Assembly: GCA_031425325.1 (NCBI GenBank)
Contig: JANPJD010000083.1
Coordinates: 1-22,668 of the forward strand
DNA from: Aliitabrizicola sp031425325
GTDB taxonomy: Bacteria > Pseudomonadota > Alphaproteobacteria > Rhodobacterales > Rhodobacteraceae
Direction of reading: 5' to 3'
DNA length: 22,668 nucleotides
The notes under the pieces were generated by a model. It saw only the letters and a list, made by a program, of their open reading frames with translations. It was not told where the DNA came from and did no database searches. Positions within the stretch are counted from its first letter, which is position 1; every line of letters starts with the position of its first letter. Both the position numbers and the translations under genes were made by a program. Shown here piece after piece: positions 14,230 through 21,700 of this stretch.

Positions 14230-15567
14230 TCACTCGGCCGCGACGGTCTTGGTGCCGCCCGTGCTCGCAGAATAGTGGGCGTTGTAGTCGTCCTCGATGG
14301 TCGCCGGGATCGGCAGCGGCTTTTCGATGACGCCGAGCAACGGCAGGATCACCAGGAAGTAGGCGAACCAGTAGGTCGAGGCGATGAGCGAGATCCACGT
14401 GTAGATCCCCTCGGCCGGCATCGCGCCGACCCAGGTCAGCACGACGAAGTTCACTGCGAGCAGGGCGAACCACCACTTGAACATCGGGCGATACCGGCCC
14501 GACCGCACGCTCGACGTATCCAGCCAGGGGGCCAGCGCCATCACGATGATGGCGCCGAACATGGCCAGCACGCCGAAAAACTTGGCGTCGATGATCCCGA
14601 AGCTGAGGAAATCGACCGCCTGCACCAACCACACATCCGCCGTGAAGGCGCGCAGGATCGCGTAGAACGGCAGGAAGTACCATTCCGGCACGATATGCGC
14701 GGGGGTCGCGAGCGGGTTCGCCTCGATATAGTTGTCGGGGTGCCCGAGGTAGTTCGGCATGAAGCCGACGACCGCGAAGAAGAGCGCCAGGATCACCGCC
14801 AGCGCGAACAGGTCCTTCATCACGAAGTATGGCCAGAACGGCAGGGTGTCACGCTCCGCCTCGGCTTTCGAGGTGCGACGCACCTCGACCCCGGTCGGGT
14901 TGTTGTTGCCGGTGGTGTGGAAGGCCCAGATGTGGGTCATCACCAGCGCCGCAATCACGAACGGCAGCAGATAGTGCAGCGAGAAGAAGCGGTTGAGAGT
15001 CGCGTTGTCCACTGCGGGACCGCCCAGAAGCCAGGTCTGGATGGGCTCGCCGATGCCGGGGATCGCCCCGAACAGGCCGGTGATCACGGTCGCACCCCAG
15101 AAGGACATCTGGCCCCAGGGCAGAACGTAACCCATGAACGCCGTCGCCATCATCAACACATAGATCAGCATGCCGATGATCCACGTCACTTCGCGCGGGG
15201 TCTTGTACGACCCGTAGTAGAGGCCCCGGAAGATGTGCAGGTAGACCGCGAAGAAGAACAGCGATGCCCCGTTCTGGTGCAGATAGCGGATCATGTGTCC
15301 GCCATTCACGTTACGCATGATGTGCTCGACCGAGGCGAAAGCCATGTCGACATGCGGGGTGTAGTGCATCACGAGAACGATGCCGGTGACGATCTGCATC
15401 GCGAGGCAGAACGTCAGCACGATGCCCCAGATCCACATCCAGTTAAGGTTCTTGGGTGTGGGAAGGGTCAGAGTAGCATGAAGGAGACCTACGATCGGTA
15501 GGCGACGATGCAGCCACTTTTCGCCGGCCGAGCGTGGTTCGTAGTGATCGTGCGGAATGCCAGCCAT
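14230..15567 (-). CDS. petB: Cytochrome b of the bc1 complex
   Basis: A 445-residue integral membrane protein that oxidises ubiquinol at Qo and reduces quinone at Qi. The b-heme ligands are H97 and H111 (HMIRYLH to YLHIFRG) and H198 and H212 (LHYLLPF to THIWAFH). The Qo motif PEWY is at residues 294-297. These positions match the numbering used for Rhodobacter. The ATG at 15567 (MAGIPHDHYEP) is chosen over an in-frame ATG 36 bases earlier because it gives the family N-terminus and has AAGGA in front. It lies 10 bases after petA. Confidence 0.96.
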   Translation of the reverse strand: MAGIPHDHYEPRSAGEKWLHRRLPIVGLLHATLTLPTPKNLNWMWIWGIVLTFCLAMQIVTGIVLVMHYTPHVDMAFASVEHIMRNVNGGHMIRYLHQNGASLFFFAVYLHIFRGLYYGSYKTPREVTWIIGMLIYVLMMATAFMGYVLPWGQMSFWGATVITGLFGAIPGIGEPIQTWLLGGPAVDNATLNRFFSLHYLLPFVIAALVMTHIWAFHTTGNNNPTGVEVRRTSKAEAERDTLPFWPYFVMKDLFALAVILALFFAVVGFMPNYLGHPDNYIEANPLATPAHIVPEWYFLPFYAILRAFTADVWLVQAVDFLSFGIIDAKFFGVLAMFGAIIVMALAPWLDTSSVRSGRYRPMFKWWFALLAVNFVVLTWVGAMPAEGIYTWISLIASTYWFAYFLVILPLLGVIEKPLPIPATIEDDYNAHYSASTGGTKTVAAE

Positions 15568-15577
15568 CTTGATGTCC

Positions 15578-16141
15578 TTATCCGAGCTTGATCGTCGTTT
15601 CATCGGTGAATGCCGCGACCGGCACCGGCAGGTTGCGGGGCGCCGGGCCCCGCCGGATCCGCCCGGCCGTGTCGTAGTGCGATCCGTGGCAAGGGCAGAA
15701 CCAGCCGCCGAAATCGCCCGCGCCGTCGCCCAGCGGGACGCAGCCGAGATGCGTGCAGACGCCCATCATCACAAGCCACTCGCCGGCTTCGTCAAGCGTC
15801 CGGTTCTGGTCGGAAGCATCTGCCTCGCCCTGGAGGTTCGGGTTCTCGGCGCTTAAGTCCACCAGGTCGGCAAGCGGAACCGCGCGGGCCGCCTCGATCT
15901 CTTCCGGGGTGCGGCGGCGGATGAACACGGGCTTGCCGCGCCATTTCACCGTCAGTTGCGTGCCGGGCTCGACCGCGCTGATATCGACGAAGATCGACGA
16001 CAAACCGCGCACGTCCGCCGAGGGGTTCATCTGGTTGACGAGCGGCCAGACCGCGGCGCCGACCGCGACGGCACCGGCGGCACCGGTGGCATAAAACAGG
16101 AAATCCCGACGGGAGCCTGGTGTGTCATCAGCATGGGACAC
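15578..16141 (-). CDS. petA: Rieske iron-sulfur protein of the bc1 complex
   Basis: A 187-residue protein. A twin-arginine-type signal anchor (SRRDFLFYATGAAGAVAVG) holds it in the membrane, and the soluble head carries a 2Fe-2S cluster. Box 1 is C129-T-H131-LG-C134 and box 2 is C149-P-C151-H152. C129, H131, C149 and H152 bind the cluster, and C134 and C151 form the disulfide. The start is a GTG at 16141 with GGAG 7 bases upstream, giving MSHADDTPGSRRDF, the Rhodobacter-like N-terminus. The longer ATG frame to 16174 would add 11 residues without family support. It is the first gene of the operon. Confidence 0.95.
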   Translation of the reverse strand: MSHADDTPGSRRDFLFYATGAAGAVAVGAAVWPLVNQMNPSADVRGLSSIFVDISAVEPGTQLTVKWRGKPVFIRRRTPEEIEAARAVPLADLVDLSAENPNLQGEADASDQNRTLDEAGEWLVMMGVCTHLGCVPLGDGAGDFGGWFCPCHGSHYDTAGRIRRGPAPRNLPVPVAAFTDETTIKLG

Positions 16142-16281
16142 GTTCGTTCTCCATTCCAGGGCCGCTCGGCCCATAACCTGTTGGGGCGGCGGTTTCCCGC
16201 TACCTCGATGGTGCGTTCTAGTGCGCCGCTTCGCATCCGTCCAGCGGACAAAGGGGCGCAGGCCGCCGCCTCACACGACCG

Positions 16282-16890
16282 TCAGGCCGGTGGGCGGGTC
16301 GCAAGCATCGAGGGCCGCTGATCGAATGCGGCTGCCCAGGCCGCCAGAGCGGGCCGACCGGCCCGCCAATCGCGGTCCGCGTGGCGGAAGTCTAGATAGC
16401 CCAGCGCGCAGCCGACCGCGATCTGTCCGATGTCGAGACGGCCCGCGAGATGGCTCATCCAGCGTGTCTCGATCGCATCGAGCGCGCGGGCGACCTTGGC
16501 CCACTGTCCTTCGACCCAGTCGGGCATCCGCTTGTCCTCGGGTCGCACGCGCCATTCGTAGACCATAAGGATCGCGGCATCGAGCATGCCGTCCGCCGTC
16601 GCCTCGAGTGTCAAAGTATCCCAAAGGCGGGCACCGGCCGGGTAAAGCCCCGCCGCTGCGCGGTCATCGAGAAAGCGGCAGATCACGCGGCTGTCGTACA
16701 GCGCAGGCCCGTCGTCACGCTCGAGCGCCGGGATCTTGCCCAGCGGGTTTAGCGCGAGGGGCATCGACCCCGCATCGACGGGCGTGCCCGAGGCCGTCAC
16801 CAGCGACACCTCGGCAAATTGCGCCGTCTCGTGCAGCACGACCATGACCTTTCGCACGTAAGGCGAGGTTGCCGAGTGGTAGAGGCGCAT
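16282..16890 (-). CDS. Glutathione S-transferase family protein
   Basis: A 202-residue cytosolic protein with a thioredoxin-like N-terminal domain (about residues 1-75; MRLYHSATSPYVRKVMVVLHE, then NPLGKIPAL and LYDSRVICRFLD, the cis-proline and glutathione-gamma-glutamyl motifs) and a helical C-terminal domain (about 85-195). The short N-terminal SATSPYVRKV resembles the YibF-like GST subgroup. The catalytic residue and substrate are not clear from sequence. The ATG at 16890 has AAGGA 7 bases upstream. The 140-base gap to petA shows no convincing promoter, so I cannot say whether petABC is transcribed from within it. Confidence 0.88.
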   Translation of the reverse strand: MRLYHSATSPYVRKVMVVLHETAQFAEVSLVTASGTPVDAGSMPLALNPLGKIPALERDDGPALYDSRVICRFLDDRAAAGLYPAGARLWDTLTLEATADGMLDAAILMVYEWRVRPEDKRMPDWVEGQWAKVARALDAIETRWMSHLAGRLDIGQIAVGCALGYLDFRHADRDWRAGRPALAAWAAAFDQRPSMLATRPPA

Positions 16891-16960
16891 GGCCGATCCT
16901 TCTTTGCGTCGCCGTCGGAATAGGTTGCCAGACTAGGCCCGGCCCGCCGGCCCTGTCCAG

Positions 16961-17575
16961 TCAGTCTGCCTCGCGCATCAATCGCGCAAGCGCCGTCGCG
17001 TGGTCGTCTCGTGCCTGTGCCGCGAGGGCCTTGGCGGCGGCAAGGCGAACCTCGGCGGGTTTGTTCTGGTTCAGCTTCCAGGTGCCGTCGACCGTCTCGA
17101 TGCACAGACGGAACGGCAGGATCATCCGCATCATCCGCTCCATCACCCCCTCGGCCATCTTGCCCGATCGCCAGGGCGGCTTGGGCAGAAGGTCGGCCTC
17201 GAATCGGGCCGAGAGCGCATCGGCATGGGCCCGCAGCGTCTCGACCGGCAAAGGCTCCAGCACCCCGCGCAGGTGGACCGCGACGTAATTCCAGGTCGGC
17301 ACCTGGTCGGCGACGCCGTACCAGTCGGGCGAGATATAGGCGTCCGGCCCCATAACGACGATCATTGCCGGGGCGGGCAAGCCGGCCCGTGCGACCTCGT
17401 TCGACCGGGCAAGGTGCAACTCGGCCACCTTGCCGTCATCCGACAGAAGGAAAGGCACATGCGCGCCAAGCGGCCCCGCCGGGCCATTGACCGCAAGCAT
17501 GCCGAAGCCGCGCATCCGCACGAAGTCGAGATTGCGTGTTGCGGGCGTCTGGCGGAAGGCGGGATTTGGATGCAT
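16961..17575 (-). CDS. FMN-binding negative transcriptional regulator, PaiB family
   Basis: A 204-residue protein with a split-barrel flavin-binding fold. Motifs typical of the PaiB family are MHPNPAF at the start, GAHVPFLL (about residues 37-44), LHLARSNEVAR, DAYISPDWYG and PTWNYVAVHLRG, and WKLNQNKP near the C-terminal part. In Bacillus, PaiB with PaiA affects sporulation and protease genes. No paiA-like acetyltransferase is next to it here, so its regulatory role is inferred from the family only. The ATG at 17575 follows a GGGGGACAG Shine-Dalgarno. It may be a flavin-dependent enzyme rather than a regulator. Confidence 0.88.
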   Translation of the reverse strand: MHPNPAFRQTPATRNLDFVRMRGFGMLAVNGPAGPLGAHVPFLLSDDGKVAELHLARSNEVARAGLPAPAMIVVMGPDAYISPDWYGVADQVPTWNYVAVHLRGVLEPLPVETLRAHADALSARFEADLLPKPPWRSGKMAEGVMERMMRMILPFRLCIETVDGTWKLNQNKPAEVRLAAAKALAAQARDDHATALARLMREAD

Positions 17576-17595
17576 CTGTCCCCCGGAACGAACAA

Positions 17596-17621
17596 GGCCG
17601 CCACGGTTTCGCGTGGCGGCC
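17596..17621 (-). terminator. Terminator-like hairpin after rpmJ
   Basis: On the minus strand GGCCGCCACG pairs perfectly with CGTGGCGGCC (10 pairs, 6-base loop), followed by TTGTTCGTT. It lies 27 bases after the rpmJ stop and before the PaiB-like gene. The T-run is broken, so efficiency is uncertain. Confidence 0.65.
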
Positions 17622-17648
17622 TGATCCTTGCGTTCGTGTCGCCGGCGC

Positions 17649-17774
17649 TCAGCCCTGGCGGGCCTTGTAGCGCTTCTGCGTCTTGTTGATCACATAGACG
17701 CGGCCCTTGCGGCGCACGACCTGGCAATCGCGATGACGCGTCTTCAGCGAGCGGAGCGAGTTCGCAACCTTCAT
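17649..17774 (-). CDS. rpmJ: 50S ribosomal protein L36 (cysteine-poor type)
   Basis: A 41-residue ribosomal protein starting MKVANSLRSLKTRHRDC and ending with VYVINKTQKRYKARQG. It is the zinc-independent (C-minus, YkgO-like) form: only one cysteine remains and the C-x2-C and C-x4-H zinc ligands are missing, as usual in Rhodobacterales. The start at 17774 is preferred to an ATG 57 bases upstream because it yields exactly the family length and has AAGGAG 7 bases in front. It lies between tRNA-Val and the PaiB-like gene, with hairpins on both sides. Confidence 0.95.
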   Translation of the reverse strand: MKVANSLRSLKTRHRDCQVVRRKGRVYVINKTQKRYKARQG

Positions 17775-17811
17775 CGAGCTTCTCCTTCTTCGCGGCGCGT
17801 CCGCGCCAATG

Positions 17812-17842
17812 AAAACACCTTGCCCGGACAAGTCCGGGGCAA
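17812..17842 (-). terminator. Intrinsic terminator after tRNA-Val
   Basis: On the minus strand TTGCCCCGGAC, loop TT, GTCCGGGCAA: 10 pairs with one bulged C (17820-17842). It is followed by GGTGTTTT, whose T-run lies at 17812-17815. It begins 5 bases after the tRNA CCA end and precedes rpmJ. Confidence 0.7.
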
Positions 17843-17846
17843 TCCA

Positions 17847-17921
17847 TGGTGGGCGGTACTGGGATCGAACCAGTGGCCACTACGATGTCAACGTAGTGCT
17901 CTACCGCTGAGCTAACCGCCC
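17847..17921 (-). tRNA. tRNA-Val (anticodon GAC), CCA encoded
   Basis: 75 bases. Acceptor stem GGGCGGT pairs with ACCGCCC and is followed by discriminator A and CCA. The D-arm is GCTC-agcggta-GAGC. The anticodon stem CTACG/CGTAG encloses TTGACAT with anticodon GAC, reading valine GUC/GUU. The T-arm is CTGG-TTCGATC-CCAG. All helices pair. A sigma70-type promoter lies about 85 bases upstream. Confidence 0.97.
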
Positions 17922-18006
17922 ACGCCGATCAACCCCGCCCGGCTTCCCCGGATGGGGTTGCCCCCAAAACAAGAAGGACGCGGGCGGGACCGCGTCGGTT
18001 GCAGGG

Positions 18007-18035
18007 GCTATAAAAGGAGTCGCACCCCTGTTCAA
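18007..18035 (-). promoter_or_regulatory. Sigma70-type promoter for tRNA-Val
   Basis: On the minus strand TTGAAC (18030-18035), a 17-base spacer, TATAGC (18007-18012). The transcript would start near 18000, leaving a leader of about 80 bases for processing before the tRNA 5' end at 17921. Confidence 0.6.
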
Positions 18036-18041
18036 GAGGTT

Positions 18042-18069
18042 TTGGCGCGCAAGGAAATGTGGCTATATC
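18042..18069 (+). promoter_or_regulatory. Possible promoter of the N-formylglutamate amidohydrolase-like gene
   Basis: TTGGCG (18042-18047), 16-base spacer, TATATC (18064-18069). The start point would be near 18076, giving a leader of only about 12 bases, which just includes the GAGGAG Shine-Dalgarno. The match is moderate. Confidence 0.35.
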
Positions 18070-18087
18070 GAACGACGAGGAGCGTGC

Positions 18088-18948
18088 ATGACATCTTCCG
18101 CCTACATCATCCGCCAGCCCGACCGCCGCCTTACCCCGGTGATCTTCTCGTCGCCCCACAGCGGCAAGGACTATCCGGCGGCTCTGCTGGCCCGTACCGC
18201 GCTCGACGAGCAGGCGATCCGGTCGTCCGAGGATGCGTTCGTGGACGACCTCTTCTCGGGCGCGCCGGGTCAGGGCGCCCCGCTGATCGCGGCGCGGATG
18301 CCGCGCGCCTGGATCGACCTCAACCGCGCGGCGGACGAGCTTGACCCCGCGCTGATCGAGGGCGTCGCCCGCACGCCGCACAACCCGCGCGTCAATTCGG
18401 GGCTGGGCGTGATCCCGCGGGTCGTGGCGAACGGCCGGGCGATCTATCGGGGCAAGATCGCGTTGGCCGAGGCGCAAGCCCGCATCGACTCGGTCTGGCA
18501 TCCATATCACCGGGCGCTGCGGGGGCTGCTCGACGAAAGCCTGTCGCAGTTCGGCCAGGCGGTTCTGATCGACTGCCACTCGATGCCGCACGAGGCGATC
18601 GAGGCACATGCCCGTCCCGGCCACGCCCGCCCCGACGTCGTGCTCGGCGACCGCTTCGGGGCCGCAGCCGGGCGCGACGTGATGGACGAGGTCGAAGCCG
18701 CCTTCGCCGAAGCAGGCCTGCGCGTCGCGCGCAACGCACCCTTCGCCGGGGCATACATCGCCCAGGCCTATGGCCGTCCGTCGCGCGGCCAGCACGTCGT
18801 TCAGGTCGAGATCGACCGGAGCCTCTATATGGACGAGGCGCGTATCCTGCGCCGCGCCGACTTCGCCGAGTTTCTCGGCATGATGACCGGCATCGTCGCC
18901 CGGATCGCGGGCATCGGCCGCGCGCGCCTGCCGCTTGCGGCCGAGTGA
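18088..18948 (+). CDS. N-formylglutamate amidohydrolase family protein
   Basis: A 286-residue cytosolic hydrolase of the FGase family, which releases formate from N-formylglutamate in one route of histidine breakdown. Likely zinc-binding or active-site segments are SSPHSGKDYP (about residues 21-30), IDCHSMPHEA (about 166-175) and VEIDRSLYMDE (about 241-251). The start at 18088 has GAGGAG 5 bases upstream. No hutU, hutH or hutI genes are adjacent, so hutG is not assigned and another N-acyl amino acid may be the substrate. Its stop abuts the stop of convergent dinB with no base between them. Confidence 0.88.
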   Translation: MTSSAYIIRQPDRRLTPVIFSSPHSGKDYPAALLARTALDEQAIRSSEDAFVDDLFSGAPGQGAPLIAARMPRAWIDLNRAADELDPALIEGVARTPHNPRVNSGLGVIPRVVANGRAIYRGKIALAEAQARIDSVWHPYHRALRGLLDESLSQFGQAVLIDCHSMPHEAIEAHARPGHARPDVVLGDRFGAAAGRDVMDEVEAAFAEAGLRVARNAPFAGAYIAQAYGRPSRGQHVVQVEIDRSLYMDEARILRRADFAEFLGMMTGIVARIAGIGRARLPLAAE

Positions 18949-20202
18949 TCAGCGCAGCGCACGCCCCTTGATGATCGCGCGCTGACCGAATCGGGCGCGG
19001 ATCGCGTCGGTTGCGCGCTCGGCCGCACGCCGCCGTCCTGCCTGAGGATCCAGAAGGTCGAGCGTGCGGTCCGCATCCTGCGCGTCGCCGAGGTCCGACA
19101 ACCCCACGCCGATCAGGCGAAACGGCCCCGGCTCGCCCGCTGCTTCGTAAAGCGCCCGTGCTTCGCGGTACAGGCGGTCTGCCGTCTGCGTCGCATCGCC
19201 CAGCCCGTGCCGCCGCGTGATCGCCGTGAAATCCGCGCGCTTGAGCTTCATCGTCACGGTCCGCCCGGACAGGCCCTTGGCCTTTGCGCGGTCCGCGACC
19301 CGCTCGGCCAGACGCCAGAGATGGCCGTCGAGGATATCGGGATCGCCCGTATCCTCGTCGAACGTCGTCTCGGCCGAGATCGACTTCATCCGCTCGTCGC
19401 GCGTGACACGCCGTGCATCCTCGCCGCGCGCAAGGTGCCAGAGCCTGTCGCCCATGCCGCCGAACCGTGCGTTCAGATCGCGCCGGTCCCAGCGCAGCAG
19501 GTCCGCGATGGTGCGGATGCCCGCCTGCGCCAGCGCCGCCTGCCCCGCCTCGCCCACGCCCCAGATGATCCGCACCGACTTGGCGGCCAAGAACCTTTGC
19601 GTCTCGGCTTGTCCGATCACCGAGAAGCCGCGCGGCTTGTCGAGGTCGGACGCGATCTTGGCGAGGAACTTGTTGTGCGACAGCCCGACCGAGCCGGTGA
19701 TGCCCAGTTCGTCCTCCATCCGCCGCACCAGTCGGGCCAGCAAAACGGCGGGCGAGGCTCCATGCAGCCGCGCCGTGCCGGTCAGGTCGAGAAACGCCTC
19801 GTCAAGCGACAGCGGCTCGATGGCGGGCGTGAGGTCCTCCATCATCGCGCGGATTGCCCGCGAAACGCCGACATAGACGTCCATCCGGGGCTTCACGATC
19901 ACCGCCTGCGGGCAAAGCTTCAGCGCCTGGAACATCGGCATTGCCGAGCGCACGCCGTGGATGCGGGCGATGTAGCAGCAGGTCGAAACGACACCGCGAG
20001 TGCCGCCACCCACGATCACGGGCTGATCCCGCAGCGCGGGATTGTCGCGCTTCTCGACCGAGGCATAGAAGGCGTCGCAATCCATGTGCGCGATGGACAG
20101 TTGCGCCAACTCGGGATGCGAGACCATGCGCGGCGAGCGGCAGGCGGGGCAACGCGCACCGGCGGCGAACTCGGTCAGGCAGTCGCGGCAAAGGGCTGAC
20201 AT
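18949..20202 (-). CDS. dinB: DNA polymerase IV (Y-family) with N-terminal four-cysteine motif
   Basis: A 417-residue translesion polymerase. Catalytic acidic residues are in HMDCDAFYASVE (D41) and SLDEAFLDLTG (D134, E135). The helix-hairpin-helix segment is IWGVGEAGQAALAQAGI (about residues 213-229), and the little-finger domain follows (about 265-375). Ahead of the palm is C5-x2-C8-x9-C18-x2-C21, a probable zinc knuckle absent from E. coli DinB. The QLxLF-type clamp-binding motif usual near the C-terminus is degenerate (RTLDLLD, about 379-385). The ATG at 20202 is the only start that keeps the cysteines. No LexA-like box is visible upstream. Confidence 0.93.
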   Translation of the reverse strand: MSALCRDCLTEFAAGARCPACRSPRMVSHPELAQLSIAHMDCDAFYASVEKRDNPALRDQPVIVGGGTRGVVSTCCYIARIHGVRSAMPMFQALKLCPQAVIVKPRMDVYVGVSRAIRAMMEDLTPAIEPLSLDEAFLDLTGTARLHGASPAVLLARLVRRMEDELGITGSVGLSHNKFLAKIASDLDKPRGFSVIGQAETQRFLAAKSVRIIWGVGEAGQAALAQAGIRTIADLLRWDRRDLNARFGGMGDRLWHLARGEDARRVTRDERMKSISAETTFDEDTGDPDILDGHLWRLAERVADRAKAKGLSGRTVTMKLKRADFTAITRRHGLGDATQTADRLYREARALYEAAGEPGPFRLIGVGLSDLGDAQDADRTLDLLDPQAGRRRAAERATDAIRARFGQRAIIKGRALR

Positions 20203-20296
20203 GGGCGCAGTCTATCACGAGGCGGGTTGCTCGCGACATGTGATCGACAGCCGCGCCGCCCATGCTATCACCCCCTCGCAGCCAACGGAGTCCGCC

Positions 20297-21574
20297 ATGT
20301 CCCCCACGTCCGACTGGATCGGCAGCGCGCCGCCCGCCTTCGCCGACCGGCCCGCGCACCGCGCCTGGCTGCTTGGTCAGGCGACCAGCCTCATCGAGAT
20401 GTTCCGCAGCACCGCCCTCAACCCCGCCGGGGGCTTCTTCGGCCTCGACCGGGCGGGCCAGCCGATCCCGCCCGCCGGGCCGGGCGGCACGGTGCGCGGC
20501 CTGCACGACACGACGCGGATGATCCACTGCTTCTCGGCCGCGCACCTGATGGGCCTGCCGGGGGCAGACCGGATGGTGGATCACGGCATGGCCTACCTCA
20601 CGCAGGGCCACCGCGACGGGCAGCACGGCGGCTGGTTCTGGCGCGTCGACGACACCGGCCCCGTCGATGCGACGAAACAGGCCTACGGCCACGCCTTCGT
20701 GCTCCTTGCCGCCGCCTCGGCCAAGGTCGCGGGCCACCCGGACGCGGATGCACTTCTCTCCGAGGTGACCGAGGTGCTGCACCGCCGCTTCTGGGACGAG
20801 GCGGCAGGGGCCACGACCGAAGAGTACAGCGCCGACTGGCAACCCCTTGGGGACTATCGCGGCCAGAACTCGAACATGCACCTGACCGAGGCGCTGATGG
20901 CGGCCTTCGAGGCGACAGGCGAGCGACGGTACCTCGACATGGCCGAGCGGATCGCCTCTCTCATCATCGACCGCAACGCCAGGGCCGCGGGCTGGCGGGT
21001 CCCCGAGCATTTCCATGCGGACTGGACGGTCGACCGCGCCTACGAGGGCGACCCGATGTTCCGCCCGGCGGGCACGACGTCGGGCCACGCCCTCGAATGG
21101 GCGCGCCTCCTCGTGCAGTTGTGGGAGCTTGGCAGCCGAACCCACCCCTGGATGCCCGAGGCGGCCAAGGCCCTCTTTCTCACCACCTGCCGGATCGGCT
21201 GGGACGAAGCAAAGGGCGGGTTCTACTACACCCTCGACTGGCAGGACCGCCCGACCCGCACCGACCGCTACTGGTGGCCGCTCGCCGAAGGAATCGCCGC
21301 CGCCTCGGTGCTGCGCCAGGTCTCGGACGATCCACGCTTCGAGATGTGGTATCGCCGCATCTGGAGCTTCGTTGCGACCCATGTGATCGACCGCGAACAT
21401 GGTGGCTGGCATCCCGAACTCGACGACGATCTCGCGCCCGTCACCCGCGTCTTCACCGGCAAGCCCGACCTCTACCACGCGCTCCAGGCCTGCCTCGTCC
21501 CGCTCTTGCCCGCGACCGGCAGCCTGACGCGCGGCCTTGTCGGCCCTGCGGGACAGGCACTCATCGGGCGCTGA
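20297..21574 (+). CDS. AGE-family sugar isomerase/epimerase (N-acylglucosamine 2-epimerase/mannose isomerase type)
   Basis: A 425-residue cytosolic protein with the (alpha/alpha)6-barrel pattern of this family. Conserved active-site segments are visible: TVRGLHDTTRMIHCF, DATKQAYGHAFVLLAAA, NSNMHLTEALMAAFEAT, GTTSGHALEWARLL, DRYWWPLAEGIAAA, EHGGWHPELD and GKPDLYHALQA. Family members interconvert mannose and fructose (or other ketoses), sulfoquinovose, or N-acetyl hexosamines, and sequence alone does not fix which. The ATG at 20297 has GGAG 6 bases upstream. The open frame extends to 20084 antisense to dinB without family sequence. It is divergent from dinB across 94 bases. No sugar transport or kinase genes are adjacent. 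Confidence 0.88.
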   Translation: MSPTSDWIGSAPPAFADRPAHRAWLLGQATSLIEMFRSTALNPAGGFFGLDRAGQPIPPAGPGGTVRGLHDTTRMIHCFSAAHLMGLPGADRMVDHGMAYLTQGHRDGQHGGWFWRVDDTGPVDATKQAYGHAFVLLAAASAKVAGHPDADALLSEVTEVLHRRFWDEAAGATTEEYSADWQPLGDYRGQNSNMHLTEALMAAFEATGERRYLDMAERIASLIIDRNARAAGWRVPEHFHADWTVDRAYEGDPMFRPAGTTSGHALEWARLLVQLWELGSRTHPWMPEAAKALFLTTCRIGWDEAKGGFYYTLDWQDRPTRTDRYWWPLAEGIAAASVLRQVSDDPRFEMWYRRIWSFVATHVIDREHGGWHPELDDDLAPVTRVFTGKPDLYHALQACLVPLLPATGSLTRGLVGPAGQALIGR

Positions 21575-21589
21575 CCCCTCATTCTCATC

Positions 21590-21645
21590 GGACGTAAATA
21601 CCCCCGGCGGAGCCGCAGCCGAGGGGGTCGCGGCACGCGACCCCC
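21590..21645 (-). repeat. GC-rich hairpin plus TATTT element (copy 2), between convergent genes
   Basis: On the minus strand GGGGGTCGCG pairs with CGCGACCCCC (21623-21645, 10 pairs, 3-base loop). Then comes CCGCCGGGGGTATTTACGTC and a GATGAGAA tail. The run of five G/C at 21623-21627 can instead pair with the run at 21601-21605, so two stems compete. It resembles copy 1 between glcD and glcE. It may terminate both the AGE-family gene and the adenine deaminase gene. Confidence 0.6.
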
Positions 21646-21700
21646 GAGACAAAGGGAATGGCCCGGAACGGGCCTCCATCAGGTCGCGGGGCAAAGGCCT

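Noticed and set aside
14023..15501. A 492-codon plus-strand frame opposite petC and petB
   Set aside because: It is complementary to strongly conserved cytochrome genes. Its His/Asp/Arg/Glu-rich translation mirrors membrane-helix codons.
16159..16172. A small GGGCC/GGCCC hairpin just upstream of the petA ribosome site
   Set aside because: It has only five pairs in very GC-rich DNA, with no T-run and no sign of conservation that can be seen here.
18088..18948. Assignment as hutG in a histidine-utilisation operon
   Set aside because: No other hut genes are near, so only the family is called.
19802..21694. A 630-codon minus-strand frame across the AGE-family gene and the dinB 5' part
   Set aside because: It is antisense to the AGE-family gene and out of frame with dinB. 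It has no family motifs and crosses the hairpin element.
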